A stretch of DNA of 64,000 nucleotides from Brachionus rotundiformis (Eukaryota > Rotifera > Eurotatoria > Ploima > Brachionidae). The translations under genes and the position numbers were made by a program. The notes under the pieces are model-generated. The model had not been told where the DNA came from. It saw only the letters and a program-made list of their open reading frames with translations, and searched no databases. Below are positions 23,961 to 35,000 of this stretch, piece after piece. The DNA is taken from positions 471,161-535,160 of the forward strand of contig JAESIW010000122.1 of NCBI GenBank assembly GCA_016802295.1. The letters run 5' to 3'. Position 1 is the first letter of the stretch. Every line of letters starts with the position of its first letter.

Positions 23961-24806
23961 GGTTAAATAAGACTCCTTTGGGAAAAAAAATGTTTGTTGA
24001 GCTTTTGGTGAATTTTTCAAACGAAATGCTTCAAGACTATATTGTTCTCAGCTCATGATAAATTCAATATCCTTTTTCAACATCTTCCACATCAAGAACA
24101 AAGACAAGTCTTCCATTTGAGTATCATCTTTTCCATTAAATTGCTCCTATTCTTTTAGAAGGTAATTTTGTCAAGACCAAGACCAACAATTGGTATTTAT
24201 TTTGATCATTTATAAAAAAGACACAAAAAATTGATATTGTTAAACCATATAAAATTTGAAAGATAATTTAACGAATATATTTAAGAAAATGTATCTAATG
24301 TTTGCAGTATTTTATTAGAGGTAGTTTTTGACAAAATTTTATTTTTTTTCAATAAATTTTATAATTTTTAATGCTTGTTTTTTAAGCAATAACTGATTAA
24401 TAATATGATTATTCAATTATTAAAAAATTATAACAAAAATTTTAAATGTAATATTAAAAAATTTAATTAAATTGCTATCTATGTCATTAGAGATATAATT
24501 TTTTTGAGTAACATATCCTCTAAAGCTTTGTGCACCAAAGAAACCCATGAAAACATCTTACTTGCTCCCAGGTCCCAAAGTTTGGTTTAAATATTTGAAA
24601 AAAATAAAATTATCTTAATGTTATTTTTTTAAATAGGTTTTCTAATTCAAATTAACACCATTAAAGGTAAAATAAATATATTATATTCTAATGAAATATA
24701 TACTAAACAAGTATTTATTTAAAAAGGTGTATAAAAAAACTTGAGTGATTAATTGAAAAAATAATTTTTTTATATTTTTTTAAAAGCTTTATTATTGGGA
24801 AAAAAA

Positions 24807-27800
24807 TTAACTCGAGTTGTCTGAATTGAATTTGTTTGATTGAAGTTGAGTGGCCATGGTGTTGTCCGTAGCATTGTCACTCTGGGTCGTGTTGGCAAGC
24901 TCTGGCTCGTCCATGTGTTGATTAGTGATCTCGTTGGACATTTTGTTCTTGACATTGGTCTCGTCGTAGGAAGGCGGAAGAGAGTGTGATATTGGCAGCG
25001 ATGAGTTGTAGGCGTTTTCGTACGCCGGCGGGTCGAATGGACTGGTTGTCCAAATTGAATTGAAAAAATTCTGACTTGTAGAAGATTGCTGGTCACTGCT
25101 TCGGTTCGATCTGGCCTGGTTATTCCTGCGCCTCATAATTATAAATCTTTATTTAAATTTAAATTTAAATTTTAATCAAAATAGATCTTATCATCTTCTC
25201 ACTTTCTAAAAATAAGCAGTGATCCGGCTATGATGCACACAGACGAACAAATGAGAGTTATCATGTAAAAAATGTACGTAAACTCTTTTAGAATAACATT
25301 TACCAATTTAAAGACAAATACTCAAAGCTTGACTTACTAAAATCTGCATTGGCATCTTCTTCTTTTTCTACATGAACAAAAAATTATCTAACTATATTTT
25401 TAATTATTAAAATTACTAATGATCTTCAAACAGTTCCAAATGACCAAAACGGCCAGACAATCCATTTTGGAATTGTCATCTTTTATGTTGATGAGATCCG
25501 ATTGTTTTAGGAGACAGGAAGATCCAGTGAAGCATATGGATGCAAGGTCAGCTCTGATATCTGTGTATTTGTCTGGAATATTTGACAAACTGCAATTATC
25601 CTGGTGAGCAGATTGGCCATAGTCAAACAAAAAAGCATTTGATATAACCAGTTTATATGAATTGGCACACGTTAGCATGATCGAGTCATGCAAACCATTC
25701 AGCAAACATGTGCATATTAGTTTCTGGTTCACTTAGCAGGAAAAATGTGTTAAAAAAGAGCGTTTGGAGAACAAACTTGGTAAAGATATGACATGAACAG
25801 TTCAAAATTATTTATATTATTTTTTCTCTACCAAATTTTAAAATAGATTTGATGCAAGAAAATTGGAAAAGCCAAAGTAGATTACCAAAAAATAAAGGAG
25901 AAATTTTTTTTATTTTTAAATTGTTTTTTTCATGTAAAAAGTCCAAGAATTTACGAGTCTTTGGTCTCTTTATCCATGACCAAATGAGCAAATTTTAAAC
26001 AAATTAAATTTCTTGACCTCAGGTAACAGACAATGGATCAAAGTACGTGATATTTGGTCATACAAGTTCAAATTTAGCAAGATGTACATTTTTAATTTTG
26101 TATAAGAGTTCAATTGCAATTAAATATTAAAATACTATAATAAAACTCATTTAATAATAATAATATATACAGCACTGCACAAAAGTTTAGACGCACAAGT
26201 TTTTTTAATAAGTTTAATTCGTTAGACATAAAAATATTAAGTTTTGTTTTAGAAATAATTTAAAATAAAAATCAGTTTTTAATTAAACTAACTCTGCTCT
26301 TCAAATTGATATAAAATATATGATAATTCGATTTTAGACTTATCTGATAAATTGAAATTAAATAAAAGCCATAAAAGTGTGAGTTTTTGCACAAAAGTTT
26401 AAACGCACATCATCTATGGCACCCCAAAGGAATCAACAAGGCCTGGAAGACCAAAAAAGCTTACTTATAGGGGACTGAAATAGTTTATTTATATAGGTAA
26501 GAAAAAATCCTACAATAAGTAATAAAACGTTGGCCTCTGAGTTTAATTCTAAGTTTAAAAATGTTAAGGTAAGTAGAGAAATAGTATAAGCTACAGCAAG
26601 ACTAGCTTGCGGAGCTGGCCTACTAGGAGGCACCAATGGTAGCTCCTTGCACAATACACATAGAATAAAAGTTCTTGAACTTGTTGACTGAGTCCATTTA
26701 TTTACAAAGCTTTTTAAGCCGGTCTGTCACTTACATTTAGACAAAATATTTGCTTATAATTGAGCATTTTATAGAACTGAATTATCTTTTTTAGTAAAAT
26801 TATTCAAGCTTTTCTGAATTGAAATGATCGAATTTAAACCAACTCCACAACCACAATATTAAAAGGGATAATTTAGAATGAAATAGAAGATTAATTCAAA
26901 GACGTGCAACTAGGCTTGTGACCGAAATCAAGAAAATATCCCGTGAAAAAAGATGTTAGAGAAAGCTAAGGGCTTCGATTAAATTAACTGCTTTATTAAA
27001 ACAATAGACATGAAAATAAACTTTTTATAATATTCACTATTTTTATTCAAATTGAAACTATGAATTTAACAGTAGTCTTTTCTAAGTACAAAAAAGAGAG
27101 AGATAACCTAAACTTAAAAATTTATGGAAACAGAATAGTGAGCCAAAAAGAAATAAAGTTTCTTGGTATAAAATTTGATTCTAAGTTAAACTTTAATATA
27201 CTGGTAGACGAAATTAAAGAACGCTGCAATAAAAGACTAAATATTATTAAGATATTGTTAAACAAAAAATGGGGTCTCAATCAAAACACACTAGGAAATT
27301 TATATAAATCTTTAGTTGGATCAATCTTAGACTATTCTTTTCCTTGCTTAAATTCATTTTCAGAAAATAATATCAAAAAACTTCAAGCAATTCAGAATAC
27401 AGCAGTCAGGTCTATTCTTAAGTTAAAATATGATACTCCCTCCAACATCGTGCATCATGAAGCTTTTTATAAACTAAAATTACTAACAGTCTCGAATCGG
27501 CTTTTTGAATTGAATGAGAGATATGTTGGGACAGGATTGAGTCATTCTATTCCATTGGTTGAAAGACTGGTGAAGGAATTCAAAGAAGGTTTTGAATCAA
27601 GATATATTGAATACCCAACTCCATTGTGTAATTGCTACCTTACTATTTCTTCTTATTTTCCTGAAACTTGAACTATGCAAACATGTGCCACATGAAACAA
27701 CCTTTTCCAATCTATGTCTTTTTAACTTTCATTTTTTTAGCTTATTTACTTTATTTTGATTCGTTTTTTTATCTCATTTTATTAACTTTAATTTTATTTA

Positions 27801-28350
27801 ATTTTATTTTTTTTTTAATTTATTCTGAAGGAGCCTTAGCTCAGTACAGAAAACAAATAAAAAGCAAAAAAAAAATTAACTGGTTTCTTAAAACAACAGA
27901 CATGAAATTAAACTTTTTACAATATTCACTATTTTTATTCAAATTGAAACTATGAATTTAATCATTCATTAATTTATAAATTTTTAATAAACATTTATAT
28001 CCTTATTTACTCCTTGTTCCTCTGAAGTTAGTCTATGGTGATTCAGGCCAAATTACACAGGCTAGCCTAAAAAACTGTGACCAAGTGCCAAGTGTGTGAA
28101 TAATAAGCTTAGTATTGATAAAGCTCTTTACTAAACAAATATCATTAGTACTTATAGTCTGATCATGTCACTACATAGGTACATTTCTAATTTGGTCTTG
28201 GATAAAGCATTAAAAGCTCTTGTGTAAGGCTTCCAATTGGCAGTAATTTACTCAATTTGACTTACCTGATGAGCTGACGACCACACTAGCGAAGCATATC
28301 GCTATTACCAAAGTAGACAGCCCTGGTACTGAACATAAGAGATCAGGCAT
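24807..28350 (-). CDS. SUEL-lectin single-pass membrane protein with PPxY tail
   Basis: Five exons (28266-28350, 25417-25731, 25338-25367, 25203-25284, 24807-25131) join in phase to 278 residues. Exon 1 is a signal peptide (MPDLLCSVPGLSTLVIAICF...) with an in-frame stop upstream of its ATG. Residues ~40-130 match a SUEL galactose-binding lectin domain, with the pattern IMLTCANSYKLVISNAF-x-DYGQ, a second Cys in DNCSL, TDIRADLASIC-TGSSC and a final VLVIWNC. A transmembrane segment (~147-168, TYIFYMITLICSSVCIIAGS) is followed by a basic stop-transfer KRR. The cytoplasmic tail has two PPxY motifs (PPAY 205-208, PPSY 223-226), the usual ligands of Nedd4-type WW domains. The family is likely distant kin of EVA-1-like SUEL receptors. 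The 2.5-kb first intron is full of transposon debris. Linking exon 1 is inferred from matching phase. Confidence 0.75.
26164..26710 (+). mobile_element. Tc1/mariner-like transposon relic
   Basis: The element begins with a Tc1-like end (ACAGCACTGCACAAAAGTTTA). The block GCACAAAAGTTTA-ACGCACA recurs near 26,389. Downstream, the plus strand encodes TRPGRPKKLT, the GRPR-like linker between the two helix-turn-helix units of Tc1 transposases. It then runs VRKNPTISNKTLASEFN and VKVSREIV, followed by stops. Only the DNA-binding half is recognisable and no DDE catalytic part is intact. It lies in the first intron of the SUEL gene on the opposite strand. Confidence 0.65.
26974..28060 (+). mobile_element. 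Non-LTR retrotransposon 3' fragment
   Basis: This fragment contains a reverse-transcriptase C-terminal piece at 27,060-27,671. It is bracketed by ~85-bp direct repeats at 26,974-27,067 and 27,877-27,961 (shared GACATGAAA-TAAACTTTTTA and CACTATTTTTATTCAAATTG). The downstream end (to ~28,050) matches the inverted remnant at 16,000-16,615. It sits in an intron of the SUEL gene. Confidence 0.68.
27060..27671 (+). pseudogene. Reverse transcriptase thumb/C-terminal fragment
   Basis: A 203-codon open frame reads like the region downstream of the RT palm in non-LTR retrotransposons: IKFLGIKFDSKLNF, RCNKRLNIIKIL, LYKSLVGSILDYSFPC and LQAIQNTAVRSIL. The catalytic FADD box and everything upstream are absent, so the copy is 5'-truncated and cannot be autonomous. 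The frame itself is intact, suggesting a fairly recent insertion. A degenerate relative lies at 60,558-61,130. Confidence 0.75.
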
Positions 28351-29589
28351 CTCAGATTAAGCTAAAGGAATGCGTCAGGCGCCAAATCAGACCTGTTCTA
28401 TGTATTTTTTTAAATGATGCGACTTGAATATGAAAATAAAAAAGAATTTAAATATTTAGATTTAAAAGCTTGAGTTACCTTTGTTTCACGTAAGTAAGCT
28501 TTGTCGCATAATATTCAATCTAGTAATATATAACATAAAATAGATTCAAAATAGAGAAAATATTTGATTTGTTGCTTTTAAAAAAAATATCGATTTATTT
28601 AAAAAAATAAAAAATGAATTAAAGGTAGTGCTTACCTGTACGCATTTGACTTCTTTAAATTAAAAAAAAAGAACAGCTCTGTGCCAACTTGATTCGAGCT
28701 GCAATCACTGGCAACTATAAACATAACTTGATACCTAATATGAATAATTATGTCCTGAGAATAATGTTTTAAAAACTCAAAAATTATTCTATTATTATTA
28801 TTTTATAATTTAATTAATTTTAATTTTGATCAAGTACCATCTTTTGATTAAGATTTGCCACAATAAAGTGTCACTATTTGCTTAGGTTAAATTATTAATA
28901 GAATAAATTTAATTTTTGATTAAATTAGAGTTGTTCGGCTACTACGAGACAACTCTTTGGTTCTCGGGGATTTAAATTTAAATTATCTCTCACGCTTTCT
29001 ATGGTTACACAATATTAATTCTTTGTCAAAGGTCTTTGTCACCTCAACAAATATAAAACTTGAATAATTGTAAAATTTACATAAAAAATTATTAGAATGA
29101 GATATATTTTTATTATTTTAAACTTGATTGGAATGATTTATTAGCAAAAAGTATGACGAAAAACAATTCCAGTTTTTAAATTAAGGTATTTTGAAGGCTT
29201 AATTTTTATAAAAAAATGACCCAAAAATATAGTTTACTAATTAGTTTAAATAAAAGCTGATAATGACTCAATCATAAAATGTGTTTTTTATTTAAATAAT
29301 ATTGAAAATTCTAATCAAATTTTTAATTTTAAATTAACAAGATTTTTTTTATTTTTTAATATTTGATTAATCAGTCTATTAATCACCTAATGGTTAAAAA
29401 GTAAAAATTATACATTGCAAATTATAAAATTTATTTAAAAAAACGAATACCAAATGTTGGTCTTGGTCAAAAAGATTTCTTTCTATCAGAAATGGGAGGT
29501 TGATACTTAAATGAAGGTCTTATTATTTTTACCAAAGGGTCCGCTTTAAACAGATGGCTCAGCATGTTGAACTGGGTATATTCAATATT
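28351..29589. other. Intergenic region with possible 5' UTR exons
   Basis: This region is upstream of the SUEL gene's first coding exon. Two short exon-like islands with good splice sites on the minus strand, near 28,489-28,530 and 28,634-28,740 (each followed by GTAAxx), could be 5' UTR exons of that gene. The rest is AT-rich and ends in weak similarity to the flank of the inverted repeat. Confidence 0.35.
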
Positions 29590-30722
29590 TTTGTTTTAGA
29601 GAGAGACAAATTTGTAAGCACATGTTGTGGTCAGTCTTAAAACCATTTCACTTGGTTTTTTCTCAGATGGTTTATAGAGATTTAAATGCATCACTTGATA
29701 TTAAGAATGTCAAATTTTTGAGATTTTTTTCACCTTCAATATGACAATTTTAAATTTTCCTCTTTGCCAATTTTGAACTTACTGAACCAAATTTTTGCTT
29801 AAAATTTTATTAAAAGCTCAAAGCGTGATAGAGATAAAAATCATACAAATATCATTTCAGAAAGCACGTTTTATTGCTTAATCAAGCATTTAATTTGGCA
29901 AGTAAAAATAAATTTTCCATAAATTAATACCATAATGATGAACCAACATTTGGAAAGAATGGGATATTGTAAAAATCAAAGGAGTCTTCAATGACTGATG
30001 CTTTGTAAGCTCAAAATTTATCTTCCAATCTTTCAACACATCAGCTAAAAAGACAGCTTGTGGTCAAAATCAATGAAAATCATTATTTTATATCAAGAAT
30101 ATATAATTTGTTTTTATTTTCAATTTTTTTTGGTTATATTATAACATTGTGTTAAATAATAGTTTATTTTCGCAACCATTTTGCGTATTTTAATATCTAA
30201 ATTTAGTTCATTAATTTGCTAAAATTTTCATTTTTATTTTTCTTTAAAGAAAGAATTCAAAAAAAGCCTTTCAAAGCTAAAATTAATTTTAGTCAAAAAA
30301 AAACATTTTAAAAATGCCATTTAAATTTCCTGTTGCTATTCAATTAAATAATTAACTATTAATTTTAAATTTGTTATTACGAGTGAAATTGAAAGCTCAT
30401 TGAGAATCTTGTCATAAACAATTAAACTATGAAAGTGTTATAGATAATTTTGATTCAAATGCATCCAGGACAATATTCTTGTCCAAATTTTACCAAATAA
30501 AAATTTATAGTTCTCTATTAGATAATTATCAGATAATTTTTGCTGTTAATTTCAAAATATATATTTTGAGTTAAATTTAATCTGATCTATTCTTTTAAAT
30601 TTAAATTATTTTGTCATCTAAATTTTAAATTCAATTGATAGAGAAAAAATAAATTTTTAAAATTTATATTAAAAAAATTATGATCTCACCGGTTATAATC
30701 TTGTCATATTGATCTTTTAGAT
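29590..30722 (+). repeat. Inverted repeat, right arm
   Basis: This is the mate of 22,864-23,960 in opposite orientation. It encodes the same VYRDLNASLDIKN fragment on the plus strand. Its inner part has a 100-bp stretch near 30,495-30,600 not found in the left arm, so the two arms are not a freshly made palindrome. It ends next to the A-rich tail of the RT element at 30,733. Confidence 0.7.
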
Positions 30723-30732
30723 CTTTTTTTTT

Positions 30733-31580
30733 TCCTTATTCACTCCTTGTGGAGCATAGGGTCATTACTTTTGATTTCCACTCAAGTCGATCTTTTGCCT
30801 TTACCCTTGCTTCTCCCCACGTCATTCGTGGCTCTGATTTTGTCATTCTGTATAGGTCAGCATTCGACAGTGTCTCGGGCCAGTGTACCCCGAGAATCCT
30901 CCGCAGGCTTCCAGTGTGGAAGGTGTTAAGGCTTTTTCTGTCAGATTCACTCATCCCCCAACATTCACTTCCATACATCAATGTTGCTTTTACTACACTG
31001 TTGTATTGTTTAAGTTTTGTTTCCTTGCTGTAGCTTTTTGATTTCCATGCTGGTCGGAGTCTAGCAAAGACACTCTTTGCTTTAGCAAGTCCATTCTTAA
31101 TGTCTCTGTGTGTTCCCAACGCTGTACTGATAGTGCTACCTAGGTATGTGAATTCATTTACACACTCGATTTGTGTGTACCATCGATGGTGATCAGGGTA
31201 TCTAATTTACTGTTTATGCACATTACTTTCGTTTTGGCTCCATTAACTTCTAGTCCGGTTGGTTTAGCCTTGTTCGCCAAGTCTTGCATCTTCATATGCA
31301 TATCTGCTTCTGTACTAGATATTAGCACCAGATCGTCCGCAAAGTCTAAGTCTTCAAGTTTTGCAGTGAATCCCCATTGAACACCTCTCGCACTAACAAT
31401 TGTTTTCTTCATGACATAGTCAATCAATATTAGGAATAGTGTCGGAGAGAGAACGCATCCTTGCCTGACTGTACACGCTTTGAAACTCTCGGATTTTCCT
31501 CTTTCCAGAATCACGCTAGACTCGAAATTCTCTTAGAAGAGTTTTATCAAGTTAACTATCTTCTGTGGTAGGCCATATGA
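30733..31580 (-). mobile_element. 5'-truncated RTE/Jockey-like retrotransposon copy
   Basis: On the minus strand a broken frame encodes the RT palm: YGLPQKIVNLIKL, VRQGCVLSPTLF, then the catalytic box FADDLVLIS and GLEVNGAKTKVMCI. Across a one-base frameshift near 31,170 it continues as VNEFTYLGSTIS, KAKSVFARL, YNSVVKATLMYGSECW and RRILGVHWPETLSNADLY. The FADD catalytic pair is present but the frameshift and an in-frame stop (near 31,535) kill the copy. A short A-run follows the 3' end at ~30,725. A 60-bp piece of the same 3' end recurs at ~54,055-54,115. Confidence 0.82.
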
Positions 31581-32051
31581 TCTTTATATTGCCCACAATA
31601 TTTCTCTGTGCTACTAAGATTAGATATACTCGCAATTTTTTACTACAGAGTCAATTTTACACAATCAAAAATAATAATAATAATTTCTCATTCAATTTAA
31701 TTAAAAATAAGTTTATTCAATTAAAACTCGTAGTCATTTATTTTTTAATATTTATTCATTTTGAAACAATAAACAACAAAAAAATAAAATCGGTTTTGTT
31801 TATACTAAAAGAGAAAAAAAAAAAACAAAATAAAATAAAAATAAAATTATTCTTTAACTAATAATTTAATTTGGAATATTTGTGATCTTATGGCTTAGAA
31901 AAATATGAGACTGCAAAAGACAAATATTGATATTTGATACATTTTTTTTAAACAAAAAAAAAACAATATTTTTTTGTTCTACTAAATTGGAAAAAAAATC
32001 CTCTAACTAGAAAATTGGCAAAAAAGACCAAAAAAAACACAAATGTAGCAA
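31581..32051. other. AT-rich intergenic stretch
   Basis: This is low-complexity A/T DNA between the RT copy and the 3' end of the nuclear receptor gene. It probably contains the receptor's 3' UTR. No gene was seen. Confidence 0.5.
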
Positions 32052-35000
32052 TTAACAGAGGCACTTTTGGCCATTGACCATGCTACCACAGCTCATTTCC
32101 TCCAACAAATGCTCCTCTTTGTCCACTCTTGGATCGAACACCTTGGCCTCTGGGCCGTGCTTTCTCTCGCTTTCAATGCTGTTCAAGAACAGCTTGGAAG
32201 TTAGTCCGAACATGTTCTGTGTGAGAAACATGTCGTACAACAAATTTGGCAGCTGAATTTCTGGACTTTCTTTTTCAAACTGGATCAGATAGTGCATAAA
32301 TCTCATGCTAATTGACTTGATGTCTGTCAGGGCGAGTAGTAGCGACTCGAACCTGAAAGAGGTCTTGGTGTTCACTCGGCTCTCTCTGGCGCAAATTTGT
32401 CTCAGCAAATTAAGGCACTGTTGGCGGAAATTTTCCAATTTGTCCACATTGGTGAAGCCATAATCGGATTTGAACAAAACTAGGGCCTTGAGGCACAAAT
32501 ATTCCTGTTTGGTCAGCTCTAGCCGATTCAGTCGGCCTATTATGGCCACAAAATGGTCATAAATGTCTGCTATTTTAAGATCCTTGCACATTTGGCGAGT
32601 TATTGGCAAATTTTCATTGATCACAAAGCAAATGTCGGCGTCTTCCTTTTGGGCGTGGGCTATTGATCGCCACAAACAGTCGACTAGGATCACCTCTAAA
32701 AAGTTGAGCTCTATCGAGTAGGTTTGGTCCTCGAGAGTCAGCGAGCCAAAGTTGGGTATGCATTTGGCCCATGAAATGAGAGCATTGCACTCTTGGTCGA
32801 CCAGATCGACCATTAGTTGCTTCAGCTCGACTAAATTGTAGTTAAATTTGAAATTAATCATACGCTTCATTATCTTGCTTTGCTCCAGGGCGGTCTGCAG
32901 TTTGTCATTGTAGTCGTTTTCAATGGCATGGAGACAAGTGAGAAAAAATGTCTCGTTCTCTGACGCCCTGTTCGTTGGAAGTGAGTCCGGGTAGGTGTCC
33001 TCTTCTTCCATGTCGGCACAGTCCATGTTCATGTTGTGCGCGTCTGGCTCGTTCGGGTACATAAAATGCTGGCTGGTTGTCGATGAAGTGTCCACTGTGG
33101 GCGACTGACTCGATATTGACTCGTCTTGGTATGTGTCCAATTTTTGTACTTTGCTCACTTGCTGGCACTGGTCTCCGTTGGCGTTTGCTTTAGCCGGCAT
33201 TTTGTTCATATTCACTTTATCTGAATTTTTCTTGTTGTATTGTTTTCTTTCTCGCTTCGAAGCTTAAATTAATTTTATTAGGCTTTGTAGGCATGAACAT
33301 AAAACATGAAGTGTATACGCATGACTTAAATTTAAGTCGATATGAGGTAAGGTCATGTGACAAATGGTACGAATGATGCATTTAAGATCAGGAGTTGATT
33401 AATTAAATATTTGGTTTTGATTGATATGATTTTTTAATTGCAATCAGCTGTCAGTTGTTTTTTATGATTTTTAAAACAGACAAAAAAATAGTCATCATCG
33501 CGCACTTAGTACATGCATGGATTTTAAAAAATTTATTTTTTTGCTATTCTAGAACTATAAATTATACAGCAATCAACTACATATATTCAACAGATTACAA
33601 CCAAATTATCAATTAGTATTTATTTTTTATTAATTTGTCAATTTAACTGTCAGATTAAAACATATTGTTTAAAATATTTATTATAAATAAAGATGAGGAA
33701 ATTTTATTACACTAAATACTCGTTTGAATAGACACTAAAATAAGACTATTAAACGCGCTTAATTATGTAAAGTCACGTGACTTTATTTTTTTTTCTAGAA
33801 CAACCAATCAAAATGACCGGTTAATAAAGCATGATGTTTTTATTTTTGTCTTAAACAAAAAGTGAGTTTACTGTGTAAAGGTTCTAAAAATCGCCTACAA
33901 ATACTTATCGACTTAATTTAATTAATCAATTCTAATCAAGATAAGATAGCCTATTCATATAGAAACAAAAATCATACTTGTTTTGGTCATGCCGACTGCG
34001 AAGCATTTCATAAGGCGGCAAGACTGACAAGACTTTCTTCTTTGTTTGTCAATTGTGCACGTATTGGTAGCCGGGCAGACATAGGCCGGCGTGTCGCCCT
34101 GGGTCGAGCGTTTAAAAAAAGCCTTACATCCCTCACACGAATACACGCCATAGTGGTATCCGGAGGCCGCATCCGAGCACACCTCGCATATTTTGTCCTT
34201 CAACTGCTCAGTTGCAGCGTTATTGTGCGCATTTTTGGCATTGGCGCGCGGCTTTGGCCCGCTCAACTTCTGTCCTAGCTTTTGGTTTGTCTGTATGACG
34301 TCTGCTGAATGTGGCATGAAGTTTACCTGGGCATCGGGCGATATCAGACCAGTCTGGTACGAAGCGAAGGCCTTGAGCTGTGCTGACGAAGAGGCCGACG
34401 AAGACGAGGAGGAGGACGATGTTGAAGACGACGAGGACATGGGTGTTATTGAGAGCGGCGGGTCCGGCGAACACGGCGATGTAGACGACACCGACACGGA
34501 CGACGAGCCATCTTTTTAAAAAAATTTTTTATTTTTTCTATTTTAATTATTAATTATTGATAAAGTAAATAAATAGATAAAAAGAAAATTTTTTTGTTTA
34601 TAAAGTTAGTCCGTATGTGACATTGGGAGAGTGAGTGAGTGGGTGGGTGAGCTTAGCTTACCGTATTCAAAATACGAAGAGCCTAGTTTGGCATTAAAAC
34701 TGTCATCATTATTATGTGCCATGAAAGACTTTAGTATTCTCTTATTGTAGGGCAGACTCTCGGGGCTGGTGTGCTCACCAAGCTCCATGCATCTCTTGAA
34801 CCTGTTTCTGCATATGCTGGCCTCGGTGTCCGGGCTCTCCCGTGCGCTCATCTCTTCGAAGTGCACGGCAGGCCGGATCGACAGCAGTCCGTTCGGCTGG
34901 TACTCGCCACTCATCAGCTTGCCAGGCACTCTACTTGCCAGAAAGTTCTGCTCGCAAAAGTGTCTTTCAAATTGTACTTTTTTCATATTTGTTTATTATT

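Noticed and set aside
25400..25732. Start of the SUEL protein at a GTG at 25,732, or an ATG made by trans-splicing onto the AG acceptor
   Set aside because: A signal-peptide exon at 28,266-28,350 has the right phase (G|TG) and gives a normal secreted N-terminus, which is simpler.
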